Shown here one piece after another: positions 5,237 to 11,897 of a stretch of 11,897 nucleotides of DNA. The position numbers were made by a program, and so were the translations under genes. Position 1 is the stretch's first letter, and the number at the start of each line of letters is the position of its first letter. Below the pieces are notes generated by a model, which did no database searches, had not been told where the DNA came from, and saw only the letters and a program-made list of their open reading frames with translations. This DNA is from Actinomycetota bacterium (GTDB lineage: Bacteria > Actinomycetota > Acidimicrobiia > Acidimicrobiales > Ilumatobacteraceae), in the NCBI GenBank assembly GCA_005789925.1, contig SXWG01000153.1:1-11897 (forward strand). The letters run 5' to 3'.

Positions 5237-6979
5237 TGCCCCATCGCTGACGAGGTGGGGGTACATCGCGCGGTAGCTCTTCTTCAGGCGTCGATAACTG
5301 CGCATCAACACCCACGCAGATCGGAACACTCGCTTTTGCAACTGCTTGAAGCGCTCACGATCACGACTGCAGATGTAGCCCTCGGGAAGTCGTGGGTGGC
5401 GATACAAGATGTCGTCGTGACGAATAGCCAATCCGACTGCTCTCACATCGATCTGCGCCACCCCCATGCGACGTGCTCGGAAGAACTTCGGAATCAGGCT
5501 TCCACCAAGCGTCGGTGCAGCCAACAAGAAACCTGCGAGTCGAATAATCTTTGGTCGCGGCGGCGAGAAACCGAGAGCGAGTTGTTCGGCAGTCAACGGA
5601 ACAGCCTTTTCTTCACTCACCCGACGAAGATCGTCGTGCAAGGCCGCATGGTCAATCTTCATCCATTCGTCGGGACCCGCGAGGAATTGCTCCATGCCCC
5701 GCACCATGTACTCGCAGCTTGCGTATCGATGCGAGTAGAGATTGCGGAACCCGAAGCCCAGATAGCGCCACGCAAGATGCCACCACTTGTGTTCGTCGAA
5801 CACGAGCGTGTCGATGAGCGCAAAGTTGCGCACTTCGTAGTACAGCGACGACGGATTGTTCTTGAGGGCAAAGTCCGCATGCCACACGACGATGCCGGGC
5901 AGAGTGACCGTGTGCCGGCCCGTGTGCATGAGTCCGTACGCCACATCGTCACCACGAACGAACACCGGCAGCGGATTTTCCTTTGCGAGATGCACAGGAA
6001 ACACGGTGAACCACCAGGCGGTGTAGTCAAAAGGAATCTCTGGCGCATCGTGGATGACCTCGGACCGATCGCGCATATCGTCAAGACGCCCGACAGCTCG
6101 CAATGGATACACCGAGCGGAATTCATAATTGGCACCGGCTTCGAACTGCATCCACGGCTGCTCTTCGCTCATCATCGCGCCGTGCACGCACAAGTCTGCA
6201 GACCGTGCATACGACAACAGCGACACTGTGCGCACCACTGATTCAGGTTCGAGCAAGATGTCGTCATCCATGACGACGATGTGGCTCGCCCAACCGCCGT
6301 CGCGCAGCGTCATGATGCCTCGTGCAAAGCCCCCTGCCCCACCGAGGTTGGGGTTCGGAATCACAGTCACTGGTGCGTTCGGAGACAACTCGGGACGAAG
6401 GTTCTGTGCGTTGTCGACGACCACCACTTTCAAGCGACAGTTCAATTCGCTGACCGAGCGCTCGAGCTCGACGAGCCGGCTGATCGTCTTCAGCACGTAT
6501 TCCTGACGATTGAACGTGGTGATCGCCACACCCAAGGTGACATCGCGCTGCGCGGGCATCGACGTTGTCCACTCGCCCCCGTTGACCTTCACATGGTCAC
6601 CGATCGCGGTCATCGCGACGAACAACGTGCCGGCGCGCGACGTCTCGAGATCAGACACGGTGAGTACCGCCGTGCCGCCGTCGATCTCGACGGAGTCGAC
6701 GATTTCCTCGTCAGCGCCCATGACCGCGACGAGGTTCACGCGTGCTCGCCCCTCGATGTTCACACGCGCCGACACATTCGCCAACGTCGTGAGACGACGC
6801 CACCGACCCGCAGGGAACAGACCGAAAGCCGTGTCGAACGTCGCCCGCTGACCAGCCAACAAAACCAATGCGGCGCCATCGTGCACATTCGACTCAGAAC
6901 GCACGTAGAGCAACGGCTCGGGGAAATCACTCGGTGGAACGGTGATGTGAGCGAGGACGTTTCCCGACAACGTGGTCAC
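5207..6979 (-). CDS. glfT2: GlfT2-like galactofuranosyltransferase
   Basis: Glycosyltransferase of 590 residues that would transfer galactofuranose from UDP-Galf to a growing galactan at the inner face of the membrane. An N-terminal beta-rich domain (about 1-145) precedes a GT-A (GT2-type) domain that starts at VTLGVAITTFNRQEYV (147-162). Seen motifs: VVVVDN (185-190), GGAGGFARGI (213-222), the metal-binding DDD (238-240), AWWFTVFP (321-328), GDD (343-345) and WHADF with His367. These match the order in Mycobacterium tuberculosis GlfT2 (637 residues): DDD for the Mn ion, a WDD motif with the catalytic Asp, and a metal-binding His. Here the WDD tryptophan is Gly343. The C-terminal part is helical and basic, which suits membrane-surface attachment. 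The GTG start overlaps the glf stop codon by 4 bases (GTGA), and the same two genes are neighbours in mycobacteria. Closely related galactofuranosyltransferases with a shorter or different product cannot be excluded. Confidence 0.87.
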   Translation of the reverse strand: MTTLSGNVLAHITVPPSDFPEPLLYVRSESNVHDGAALVLLAGQRATFDTAFGLFPAGRWRRLTTLANVSARVNIEGRARVNLVAVMGADEEIVDSVEIDGGTAVLTVSDLETSRAGTLFVAMTAIGDHVKVNGGEWTTSMPAQRDVTLGVAITTFNRQEYVLKTISRLVELERSVSELNCRLKVVVVDNAQNLRPELSPNAPVTVIPNPNLGGAGGFARGIMTLRDGGWASHIVVMDDDILLEPESVVRTVSLLSYARSADLCVHGAMMSEEQPWMQFEAGANYEFRSVYPLRAVGRLDDMRDRSEVIHDAPEIPFDYTAWWFTVFPVHLAKENPLPVFVRGDDVAYGLMHTGRHTVTLPGIVVWHADFALKNNPSSLYYEVRNFALIDTLVFDEHKWWHLAWRYLGFGFRNLYSHRYASCEYMVRGMEQFLAGPDEWMKIDHAALHDDLRRVSEEKAVPLTAEQLALGFSPPRPKIIRLAGFLLAAPTLGGSLIPKFFRARRMGVAQIDVRAVGLAIRHDDILYRHPRLPEGYICSRDRERFKQLQKRVFRSAWVLMRSYRRLKKSYRAMYPHLVSDGAWQERFGATP

Positions 6980-8127
6980 CCGAGCGGATCCACGACGAAG
7001 GCCGGCATTGCATCGCCGCTCTTCACTGACGCGAGATACACGGAGGCCACATCAAGAGCCTCCTTGATGGTCACATCCATGTCGAGATAACGATATGTGC
7101 CGAGGCGTCCGAGGAAGGTGACACCGGCCAACGCCCGTGCCGCTTCGACGTAGCGAAGCAGCTGCTCTTTCTCCTTCACCAGCCTGATCGGGTAGTACGG
7201 GATGTCATCCTTCTCGCACAATCGACTGAACTCACGGAAGATCACACTTCCTTGATGCTGCTCCCACGGAGCAAAGTGCTTGTGCTCGGTGATGCGAGTG
7301 AACGGCACGTCGACGTCGCAATAGTTCATCACCGGACAGCCCTGATAGTCCCCGTGCACCGTCTCTTGTTCGAAGTCCAGGGTGCGATACCCGAGTGCAC
7401 CATGTTGACCACCGAACCACTCGTCAATGGGACCCGACCAGAAGACGTGGTCGGCACCCTGTAGCTCGGATGGCGTCTTCACCGTTGCCAGAGACACCGA
7501 AATCAATGGATGATCAAGTATCGCTTCGACGATTGTCGTGTAGCCATTCGCCGGAATCGCCTGGTACGGGTGGTTGAAGTATGAGTCCTCATAATTGAAG
7601 CGCACAGGTAGACGCGCCAAGATTGATGCAGGAAGTTCTGTCGGTGACACTCCCCATTGCTTCTGGGTGTAGCCCTTGAAGAACGCTTCATACAGGTCAC
7701 GGCCGACGAATTTCAAGGCTTGATCCTCGAAACTCACGGGCACACCGATACTCGCGTCGGCACGCGCAGCAATGAAAGCCTCGGCTTCTGCCGGAGACAA
7801 CGTGGTCCCGAAGAATTGATTGATGGTGAGAAGGTTGACCGGCAGCGAATACACGCGGCCGGCACTGGTGGCCTTGACGCGATGGTTGTACGGCTTCATC
7901 TCGCCGAATCGGGTGATGTACTGCCACACGTGGTCCCACTGCGTGTGGAAGATGTGCGGCCCATACGCATGAACCATCACGCCATTGGCGTGTCGCTCTG
8001 TGTGCGCGTTACCAGCGACATGAGAGCGGCCATCGAACACGGTCGAGGAAATACCCGCTTCCGCCAATTGCCGGGCGACGACTGCACCGGAGAATCCGGC
8101 CCCGACGATGGCTACTGAGCCAGTCAT
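6976..8127 (-). CDS. glf: UDP-galactopyranose mutase
   Basis: Flavoenzyme of 383 residues, the usual length, which converts UDP-galactopyranose to UDP-galactofuranose in the cytoplasm using reduced FAD. Seen: the N-terminal FAD-binding loop VGAGFSGA (8-15), the HAYGPHIFHT block, YNHRV, SLPVNLLTINQFFG, KGYTQKQWG (with the active-site Trp) and RLPVRFNYEDSYF, all characteristic of bacterial Glf. The C-terminal block RLGTYRYLDMD carries the conserved Tyr-Arg-Tyr active-site region. The product is the donor substrate of the next gene, glfT2, whose start codon overlaps the glf stop codon. The two must be translated from one message. The ATG at 8127 has a purine-rich stretch (GGGGAAGAG) 4 bases upstream, making it one of the few starts here with a possible ribosome-binding site. 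Confidence 0.95.
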   Translation of the reverse strand: MTGSVAIVGAGFSGAVVARQLAEAGISSTVFDGRSHVAGNAHTERHANGVMVHAYGPHIFHTQWDHVWQYITRFGEMKPYNHRVKATSAGRVYSLPVNLLTINQFFGTTLSPAEAEAFIAARADASIGVPVSFEDQALKFVGRDLYEAFFKGYTQKQWGVSPTELPASILARLPVRFNYEDSYFNHPYQAIPANGYTTIVEAILDHPLISVSLATVKTPSELQGADHVFWSGPIDEWFGGQHGALGYRTLDFEQETVHGDYQGCPVMNYCDVDVPFTRITEHKHFAPWEQHQGSVIFREFSRLCEKDDIPYYPIRLVKEKEQLLRYVEAARALAGVTFLGRLGTYRYLDMDVTIKEALDVASVYLASVKSGDAMPAFVVDPLG

Positions 8128-8160
8128 CTGGCTCTTCCCCGCACCGTCTGCACGGGGTCA

Positions 8161-8166
8161 AGACTA
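8161..8166 (-). promoter_or_regulatory. Candidate -10 box TAGTCT of the glf-glfT2 operon
   Basis: On the minus strand TAGTCT fits TAnnnT and lies in the 51-base gap after the rhodanese-ThiF gene. It would give a leader of about 26 bases containing the purine-rich GGGGAAGAG (8132-8140). This is weaker than the leaderless sites because the position is less constrained and no -35 was seen. Confidence 0.3.
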
Positions 8167-8178
8167 GGTGCCGGACTG

Positions 8179-9345
8179 CTAGTGGCTCAGCCACGGTGCG
8201 CACAGACCATCAAGGTCGCGCACTTCGATTCGGTCCCTATTCTCCCATGTGACCTGGTTCTCAGGGTCAGGACGCAACTTGAACACACGGAATGACATGT
8301 CTGTGGTGTCGATTGAAAGGATGCGTCCGATCAACGAATCACCCAGGTCGAGCAACAACTTCAGGGTCTCGAGCGCCTGAATCGAACCGACGATTCCGGG
8401 CAACACTCCAAGCACGCCGGCCTCGGCGCAACTTGGTGCCAGCTCGGCTGGCGGCGGGGTCGGAACCATGTCACGGTAGGTCGGTCCACGTAGTGGGTGG
8501 AACACACTCACCATTCCTTCGAAACGGAAGATCGAGCCATGCACCACTGGAATACCGAGCTTCACACTCGCGTCATTCAGCAGATATCGACTTGGGAAAT
8601 TGTCTGCGCCGTCAACGATGACGTCATAACCGCTCATGATGTCGAGGATGTTCTCGGCGGCAAGACGTGTGTCATACGTGACGACATTGACGTCGGGATT
8701 CAATCCGACGAGTGTCTTTTTTGCTGAATCGACTTTGCGCTCGCCCACTCGGTCGAGATTGTGCAAGATCTGGCGTTGCAAGTTCGAGGAATCGACTTCG
8801 TCCATGTCGACAATTCCGATGGTCCCCACGCCGGCAGCCGCGAGATACAACGCAGCTGGCGAACCGAGCCCTCCTGCTCCGAGCATCAACACCTTGCTCT
8901 CGAGCAATTTTGCTTGTCCCTCGACTCCGACCTCAGGCAGAAGGAGATGTCGCTGGTATCGATTTCGTTGGTCAGCTGTCAACGTGACGGGCTGACGCCA
9001 TGGACGACCTTCGTCTTTCCACTTGCCGAAGCCTCCGGCCATCGACAACACGTTCGAATAACCAAGTGCCTGCAACGTGTCGGCGGCAAATGCACTGCGC
9101 ACTCCTCCTGCGCAATACACAACGACCGGTTGGTTTTTGTCGGTCAGTTTCGCTTCGACCTGCGCCTCCAGGTGCCCACGCGGAATATGGAGTGCCCCAG
9201 GAATCGCGCCCTGGTCGTATTCATCTGGTTCACGAACGTCGAGCAGACTCACGCCACCGGCGTTCAACTTGTCCGCAGCGACGGCAGTGTCGATTTCGGT
9301 GATGCGGGACTTTGCAGCTGCAAGAAGGTCGCGAAAACTGGCCAT
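8179..9345 (-). CDS. Rhodanese-ThiF/MoeB fusion, E1-like adenylyltransferase/sulfurtransferase
   Basis: A 388-residue cytoplasmic enzyme that should adenylate the C-terminal glycine of a ubiquitin-like sulfur carrier (MoaD, ThiS or CysO type) and then hand it sulfur. The rhodanese domain comes first (about 15-118): SLLDVREPDEYDQGAIPGA (33-51), catalytic Cys78 in VVYCAGGVRS, and MAGGFGKWK. The ThiF/MoeB domain follows (about 122-385): QRNRYQRHLLLPEVG (126-140), nucleotide-binding GAGGLGSP (156-163), SNLQRQ (187-192), DGADNF with Asp248, and SCAEAGVLG with Cys306. The two zinc-binding CxxC pairs of E. coli MoeB are absent. In mycobacterial MoeZ the order is ThiF then rhodanese; here it is reversed, as I recall for some proteobacterial fusions. 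The carrier protein gene is not in this window, so pathway choice (molybdopterin, thiamine or cysteine) is open. The ATG lies 6 bases behind a TAGGGT box. Confidence 0.92.
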   Translation of the reverse strand: MASFRDLLAAAKSRITEIDTAVAADKLNAGGVSLLDVREPDEYDQGAIPGALHIPRGHLEAQVEAKLTDKNQPVVVYCAGGVRSAFAADTLQALGYSNVLSMAGGFGKWKDEGRPWRQPVTLTADQRNRYQRHLLLPEVGVEGQAKLLESKVLMLGAGGLGSPAALYLAAAGVGTIGIVDMDEVDSSNLQRQILHNLDRVGERKVDSAKKTLVGLNPDVNVVTYDTRLAAENILDIMSGYDVIVDGADNFPSRYLLNDASVKLGIPVVHGSIFRFEGMVSVFHPLRGPTYRDMVPTPPPAELAPSCAEAGVLGVLPGIVGSIQALETLKLLLDLGDSLIGRILSIDTTDMSFRVFKLRPDPENQVTWENRDRIEVRDLDGLCAPWLSH

Positions 9346-9351
9346 GGCGAA

Positions 9352-9357
9352 ACCCTA
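9352..9357 (-). promoter_or_regulatory. -10 box TAGGGT of the rhodanese-ThiF gene, probably leaderless
   Basis: On the minus strand TAGGGT is followed by TTCGCC and then the ATG at 9345, again a 6-base gap. No ribosome-binding site is possible in that gap. The gene therefore probably has its own promoter inside the 75-base space after the sirtuin gene, although read-through from the sirtuin gene remains possible. Confidence 0.5.
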
Positions 9358-9420
9358 CCGGTTTGGTCAGGTTTCACGTCGAGCCATGACCGGTCACACA
9401 TGGCCCGCCGACTCGCAATG

Positions 9421-10191
9421 TCAGCCGTCAGTCAGCCCTGCATCGCTCAGCAACTGTCGCAATGACGAGGCGATGTCGCCGACGTGAATGGCGTGGGCGT
9501 ACTGGTCCATGGCCGTTGGCTGACCGTTGATGATGCCGACCCTTGCCCCTGCTGCGCGCGCACGTGGCACGACCTGGTTGGCTGGGCTCACCGACAACGT
9601 CGACCCGATCGCGAGCAACACATCGGCTTGTTCGCTCGCTCGCAGAGCAGCGTCGATGACCTCCGGAATAAGGGCTTGACCGAAACTGATCGTGTCACTT
9701 TTCAAGATGCCACCACATAGATCACATGGTGGGTCGATTTCACCGGCGCGAACGCGTTCGAGCACCGACAACATGTCACGTTTGTCACCGCACTCCCAAC
9801 ACACCGACTGTCTGATGGTTCCGTGCACCTCGATCACTTTGTAGTGAGGAACACCTGACTGCTGGTGTAGGCCGTCGATGTTCTGAGTCACGAGTGCATG
9901 CAACTTGCCGACTTCATGCATTCGAACGATGGTGCGGTGTCCTTCATTCGGAAGAGCAGTCCATGCCGGCGAATTCACACGGCTCTGCCATGCGAGCTGT
10001 CGAACTTCCGGATCAGAGATGTAATACGAGATGTCAGACATCTTCTCGGCCTTCGGATTCTTCGTCCACACGCCCTGCGGCCCGCGGTAATCAGGAATAC
10101 CAGAGTCGGTGGAAATTCCCGCACCGGTCACCACCACCACACGTTCGGCGTTTGACAACCAAGACGCCATCATGGAAATCGACTCGCTCAT
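9421..10191 (-). CDS. Sirtuin, NAD-dependent protein deacylase
   Basis: Sir2-family enzyme of 256 residues, normal for bacterial sirtuins. It removes acyl groups from protein lysines using NAD. Seen: GAGISTDSGIPDYRGPQGVW (23-42) of the NAD site, TQNIDGLHQQSG (102-113), catalytic His123 in EVHGT, a complete zinc site with Cys131/Cys134 (CWEC) and Cys156/Cys159 (CDLC), GSTLSVSPAN (196-205) and IINGQPT (220-226). The Tyr/Arg pair that marks desuccinylase-type sirtuins is not apparent around residues 74-84 (SPAWTALPNEG), so deacetylase activity is more likely. The frame is open to 10539, but that extension is Arg/Trp-rich, lies over the oppositely directed small gene and has no Sir2 content. The ATG at 10191 places the NAD loop at the normal distance from the N-terminus. 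No convincing promoter or ribosome-binding site was seen. The rhodanese-ThiF gene lies 75 bases downstream. Confidence 0.92.
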   Translation of the reverse strand: MSESISMMASWLSNAERVVVVTGAGISTDSGIPDYRGPQGVWTKNPKAEKMSDISYYISDPEVRQLAWQSRVNSPAWTALPNEGHRTIVRMHEVGKLHALVTQNIDGLHQQSGVPHYKVIEVHGTIRQSVCWECGDKRDMLSVLERVRAGEIDPPCDLCGGILKSDTISFGQALIPEVIDAALRASEQADVLLAIGSTLSVSPANQVVPRARAAGARVGIINGQPTAMDQYAHAIHVGDIASSLRQLLSDAGLTDG

Positions 10192-10218
10192 TGCCGTCAG
10201 TCTTGCGCAGCCGAACAC

Positions 10219-10761
10219 ATGACGACCATGCGAACCGAACACCAGCCCGTAAGAGCTCGCACCCCGACTCGACCAACCGTCTATGCGTTGCCGCCATCGG
10301 GGCTGCTCACCATCACGGCGTGGCGACATGCCATCGTCACCCCATCGTGCGACCTCGCCACTTGCACATATCTCGAGCGGTTCTGGCTCGGCATTCTCGG
10401 ACCGACAGCCACATGGCTCGCGCGCTATTTGTCCCGTGTCATCACCGATGCCAACTGCAGACCCGACCCACCCGTTGCTCTGTCGATCGATTGGCACGAA
10501 CTGAGCGCTCGGCTGGGAGTGTCGGCCCAGCCACTGCACGACTCTGTGTTGGCTCGTGCATTCAACCGACTAATTATGTTCAATTTCGCGACGACCCTCG
10601 GTCAGGTTGGCGTGCCCTGTCTTGCAGTTCGCACGACGGCTCCTCGTGTTCCAGACCGACTGCTCAGCCGCTTGCACCCCGTTCTGCGCGAAGAGCACAA
10701 CCGATGGTCTTCTCACCGGGTCACTGGCGGGCCTGGATGCTCCTGCCCACTGCCTCATTGA
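10219..10761 (+). CDS. Conserved-looking protein of unknown function, possible winged-helix fold
   Basis: A 180-residue soluble protein that I cannot assign to a characterised family. Its codon use looks like real coding sequence and it fills a space otherwise without a gene. The pattern is YLERFWLGILGPTATWLARY (51-70), then LSIDWHELSARLGV (88-101), SVLARAFNRLIMFNF (109-123) and a C-terminal AVRTTAPRVPDRLLSRLHPV (136-155). From memory, uncharacterised actinobacterial proteins share this order: a Leu-Gly-Pro-Ser-like block, a Leu-Gly helix, a basic helix, then a Pro-Leu-x-x-Arg block. The helix-Leu-Gly-helix-strand order could be a winged helix, but that is a guess. There is no signal peptide or membrane segment. 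It diverges from the sirtuin gene with only 27 bases between start codons, and its last 41 bases overlap the 3' end of the sulfatase gene. The first 40 residues look poorly conserved, so a later start is possible. Confidence 0.68.
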   Translation: MTTMRTEHQPVRARTPTRPTVYALPPSGLLTITAWRHAIVTPSCDLATCTYLERFWLGILGPTATWLARYLSRVITDANCRPDPPVALSIDWHELSARLGVSAQPLHDSVLARAFNRLIMFNFATTLGQVGVPCLAVRTTAPRVPDRLLSRLHPVLREEHNRWSSHRVTGGPGCSCPLPH

Positions 10762-11897
10762 TGGCTTGCTCAGATTCCCTGTCCGAAGGCAAGACATCAA
10801 TGTCGATGCGCTCGATCTGACCTGAAAAACGGAATTCATTCGAATACCGCTCACTCACTGGCGATCCATCGTCATACCCGGCACTGGCTCCCACGCTCGA
10901 CATCATGCGCATGAACTTCGGCAGATACAGGTGTCCTGCCACGACGTCGTTCACAAGCAATTCGGCATTCGCATCTTTCTTGGCACGTCGAAAGCGAACG
11001 CCGACGACAGAGTTTCCAACCGGAACATTCACTGTTGATTCGACGATGAAATGGTCTCCGAAATAGTTGTAGTCAAAAACCAACTTGTCATTCTGAATGA
11101 ACACACTGAGACCTGAATTTTCTGTGCCCGTCGCGTACAGCACACCTTGGTCGTCAGACGAACGTGAGATGTGCGCCCGGAGATCCCATGACCTCCCACC
11201 AATCGTCGCGCTCGCGGCAGTGGGAATTCGAGTTATCGGCGGGAAATAGCTGTAACGGCGGTCGGGGCGATGCGGCCCGTGTGGGACGATACGGGCGCCG
11301 AACAAAGTGACACCACGGTCATCCAGGGGCAACACGTTGTATTTCTCTGCTTCGACCCACCACATATCGACCAACTCCCGCACTTTCTCGGGCATGTTTG
11401 CTGCCAAGTTGTCGCACTCTGAGCGGTCATTGCGAAGGTCATACAACTCCCATTCGTCGTCGTCATAGTCGACTCCGGGCGGATGCCGCGTGACAGCTTT
11501 CCACCCATCCGCGTACAAAGCACGATGACCCATGTTCTCGAAATACTGGACTTTCTTGCGACCCTCGACTGAGGCGGCGGTGAAGGTGTACGCGAGCGAC
11601 ACACCAGAAACCGGCATCTGCTCGTAACCCTTCAATACATCGGGCGGGGTGACACCGACGACGTCATAGATGGTCGGCACGATGTCGTTCACCACGTGGA
11701 ATTGATGCCGCAACCCACCCGTGTCGCTGATGCCTTGAGCCCAGTGCACCACAAGCGGCACATGCACACCACCTTCGTGTGTGTTCTGTTTGTACCACTT
11801 GAATGGCACGTTCCCGGCCTGTGCCCAACCCCATGGATAGTTCGCATGACTATGGGGGCCACCGATGTCGTCAATGCGCAACACCGCTTCGTCTGGC
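10721..11897 (-). CDS. Arylsulfatase, C-terminal part (cut by window edge)
   Basis: The last 391 residues of an alkaline-phosphatase-superfamily sulfatase that hydrolyses sulfate esters; the N-terminal half with the formylglycine motif (CxPxR) and most metal ligands lies beyond the window. Seen from the right edge inward: RIDDIGGPHSHANYPWGWA, then PFKWYKQNTHEGG, whose Lys (codon near 11790) matches the sulfate-binding Lys375 of the Pseudomonas aeruginosa enzyme. HQFHVVNDIVPTIYDVVG, GHRALYADGWKAVTRHPPG and DEWELYDLRNDRSECDNLAA follow, all typical arylsulfatase blocks. After VLPLDDR a separate beta-rich domain occupies about 10790-11218 (SGLSVFIQNDKLVFDYNYFG and neighbours); similar C-terminal extensions occur in the large actinobacterial arylsulfatases, such as the mycobacterial Ats proteins. 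The natural substrate and the presence of a signal peptide cannot be judged. It converges with the 180-residue gene, overlapping it by 41 bases. Confidence 0.9.
   Translation of the reverse strand, partial: PDEAVLRIDDIGGPHSHANYPWGWAQAGNVPFKWYKQNTHEGGVHVPLVVHWAQGISDTGGLRHQFHVVNDIVPTIYDVVGVTPPDVLKGYEQMPVSGVSLAYTFTAASVEGRKKVQYFENMGHRALYADGWKAVTRHPPGVDYDDDEWELYDLRNDRSECDNLAANMPEKVRELVDMWWVEAEKYNVLPLDDRGVTLFGARIVPHGPHRPDRRYSYFPPITRIPTAASATIGGRSWDLRAHISRSSDDQGVLYATGTENSGLSVFIQNDKLVFDYNYFGDHFIVESTVNVPVGNSVVGVRFRRAKKDANAELLVNDVVAGHLYLPKFMRMMSSVGASAGYDDGSPVSERYSNEFRFSGQIERIDIDVLPSDRESEQAINEAVGRSIQARQ

Noticed and set aside
4601..6241. 546-codon open frame on the plus strand
   Set aside because: It runs out of frame through the SpoIID-like gene end and antisense to glfT2. 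Its sequence is Arg/His-rich without domains, as expected for a shadow frame in GC-rich DNA.
6281..7090. 269-codon open frame antisense to glfT2 and the glf end
   Set aside because: It is a low-complexity, Arg/His/Asp-rich shadow of a well-supported gene, with no recognisable motif.
8182..8194. Hairpin GTGGC-TCA-GCCAC at the end of the rhodanese-ThiF gene
   Set aside because: The stem is only 5 bp, overlaps the stop codon and has no T run, so it is not convincing as a terminator.
10192..10539. N-terminal extension of the sirtuin to an upstream start
   Set aside because: The added 116 residues are not Sir2-like and lie over the divergent gene. The core begins normally from ATG 10191.
9894..10820. 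308-codon plus-strand frame across the sirtuin start and the 180-residue gene
   Set aside because: It overlaps two better-supported genes and reads as His/Arg/Ser-rich sequence without structure. The 10219-10761 frame explains the region better.

Overview
The window looks like a piece of an actinobacterial chromosome with moderately high GC and compact, mostly co-directional gene blocks. An Acidimicrobiia-type organism is my best guess. The reasons are the galactofuran pair glf-glfT2, the many start codons placed directly behind a TAnnnT -10 box (leaderless transcription), an arylsulfatase of actinobacterial type, and a small protein of a type I remember only from actinobacteria. I could not test this against a database. 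No tRNA, rRNA, CRISPR array, insertion sequence or phage gene is visible.

Layout. (1) 1-1051, minus strand: a Rid-family protein followed by the N-terminal part of a methylmalonyl-CoA mutase large subunit that runs off the left edge. (2) 1092-2803, plus strand: a class II aldolase/adducin-family protein and, two bases after its stop codon, a ten-helix EamA/RhtA-type transporter. (3) 2814-5183, plus strand: a large secreted cell-wall protein combining a SpoIID/LytB domain, an SGNH-hydrolase-like domain and two peptidoglycan-binding domains. (4) 5207-8127, minus strand: UDP-galactopyranose mutase (glf) and a GlfT2-like galactofuranosyltransferase overlapping by 4 bases. (5) 8179-9345, minus strand: a rhodanese-ThiF/MoeB fusion for sulfur transfer to ubiquitin-like carrier proteins. 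(6) 9421-10191, minus strand: a sirtuin. (7) 10219-10761, plus strand: an unrecognised 180-residue protein. (8) 10721-11897, minus strand: the C-terminal part of an arylsulfatase that runs off the right edge.

How the genes work together. The middle of the window is about the cell envelope: glf makes UDP-galactofuranose, GlfT2 polymerises it into galactan, and the convergent SpoIID/SGNH protein is exported and probably acts on peptidoglycan glycan strands. The flanks are metabolic: cobalamin-dependent acyl-CoA rearrangement, sulfur mobilisation, NAD-dependent deacylation and sulfate-ester hydrolysis.

The strongest non-coding signal is regulatory. Five genes have a TAGnnT hexamer ending 6 or 7 bases before the start codon, which is the geometry of leaderless promoters. 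In one case the hexamer is built from the stop codon of the gene in front, and in another two divergent promoters are packed into about 40 bases. I found no clear multi-gene defence or novel pathway system. The most unusual protein is the SpoIID-SGNH-peptidoglycan-binding fusion.
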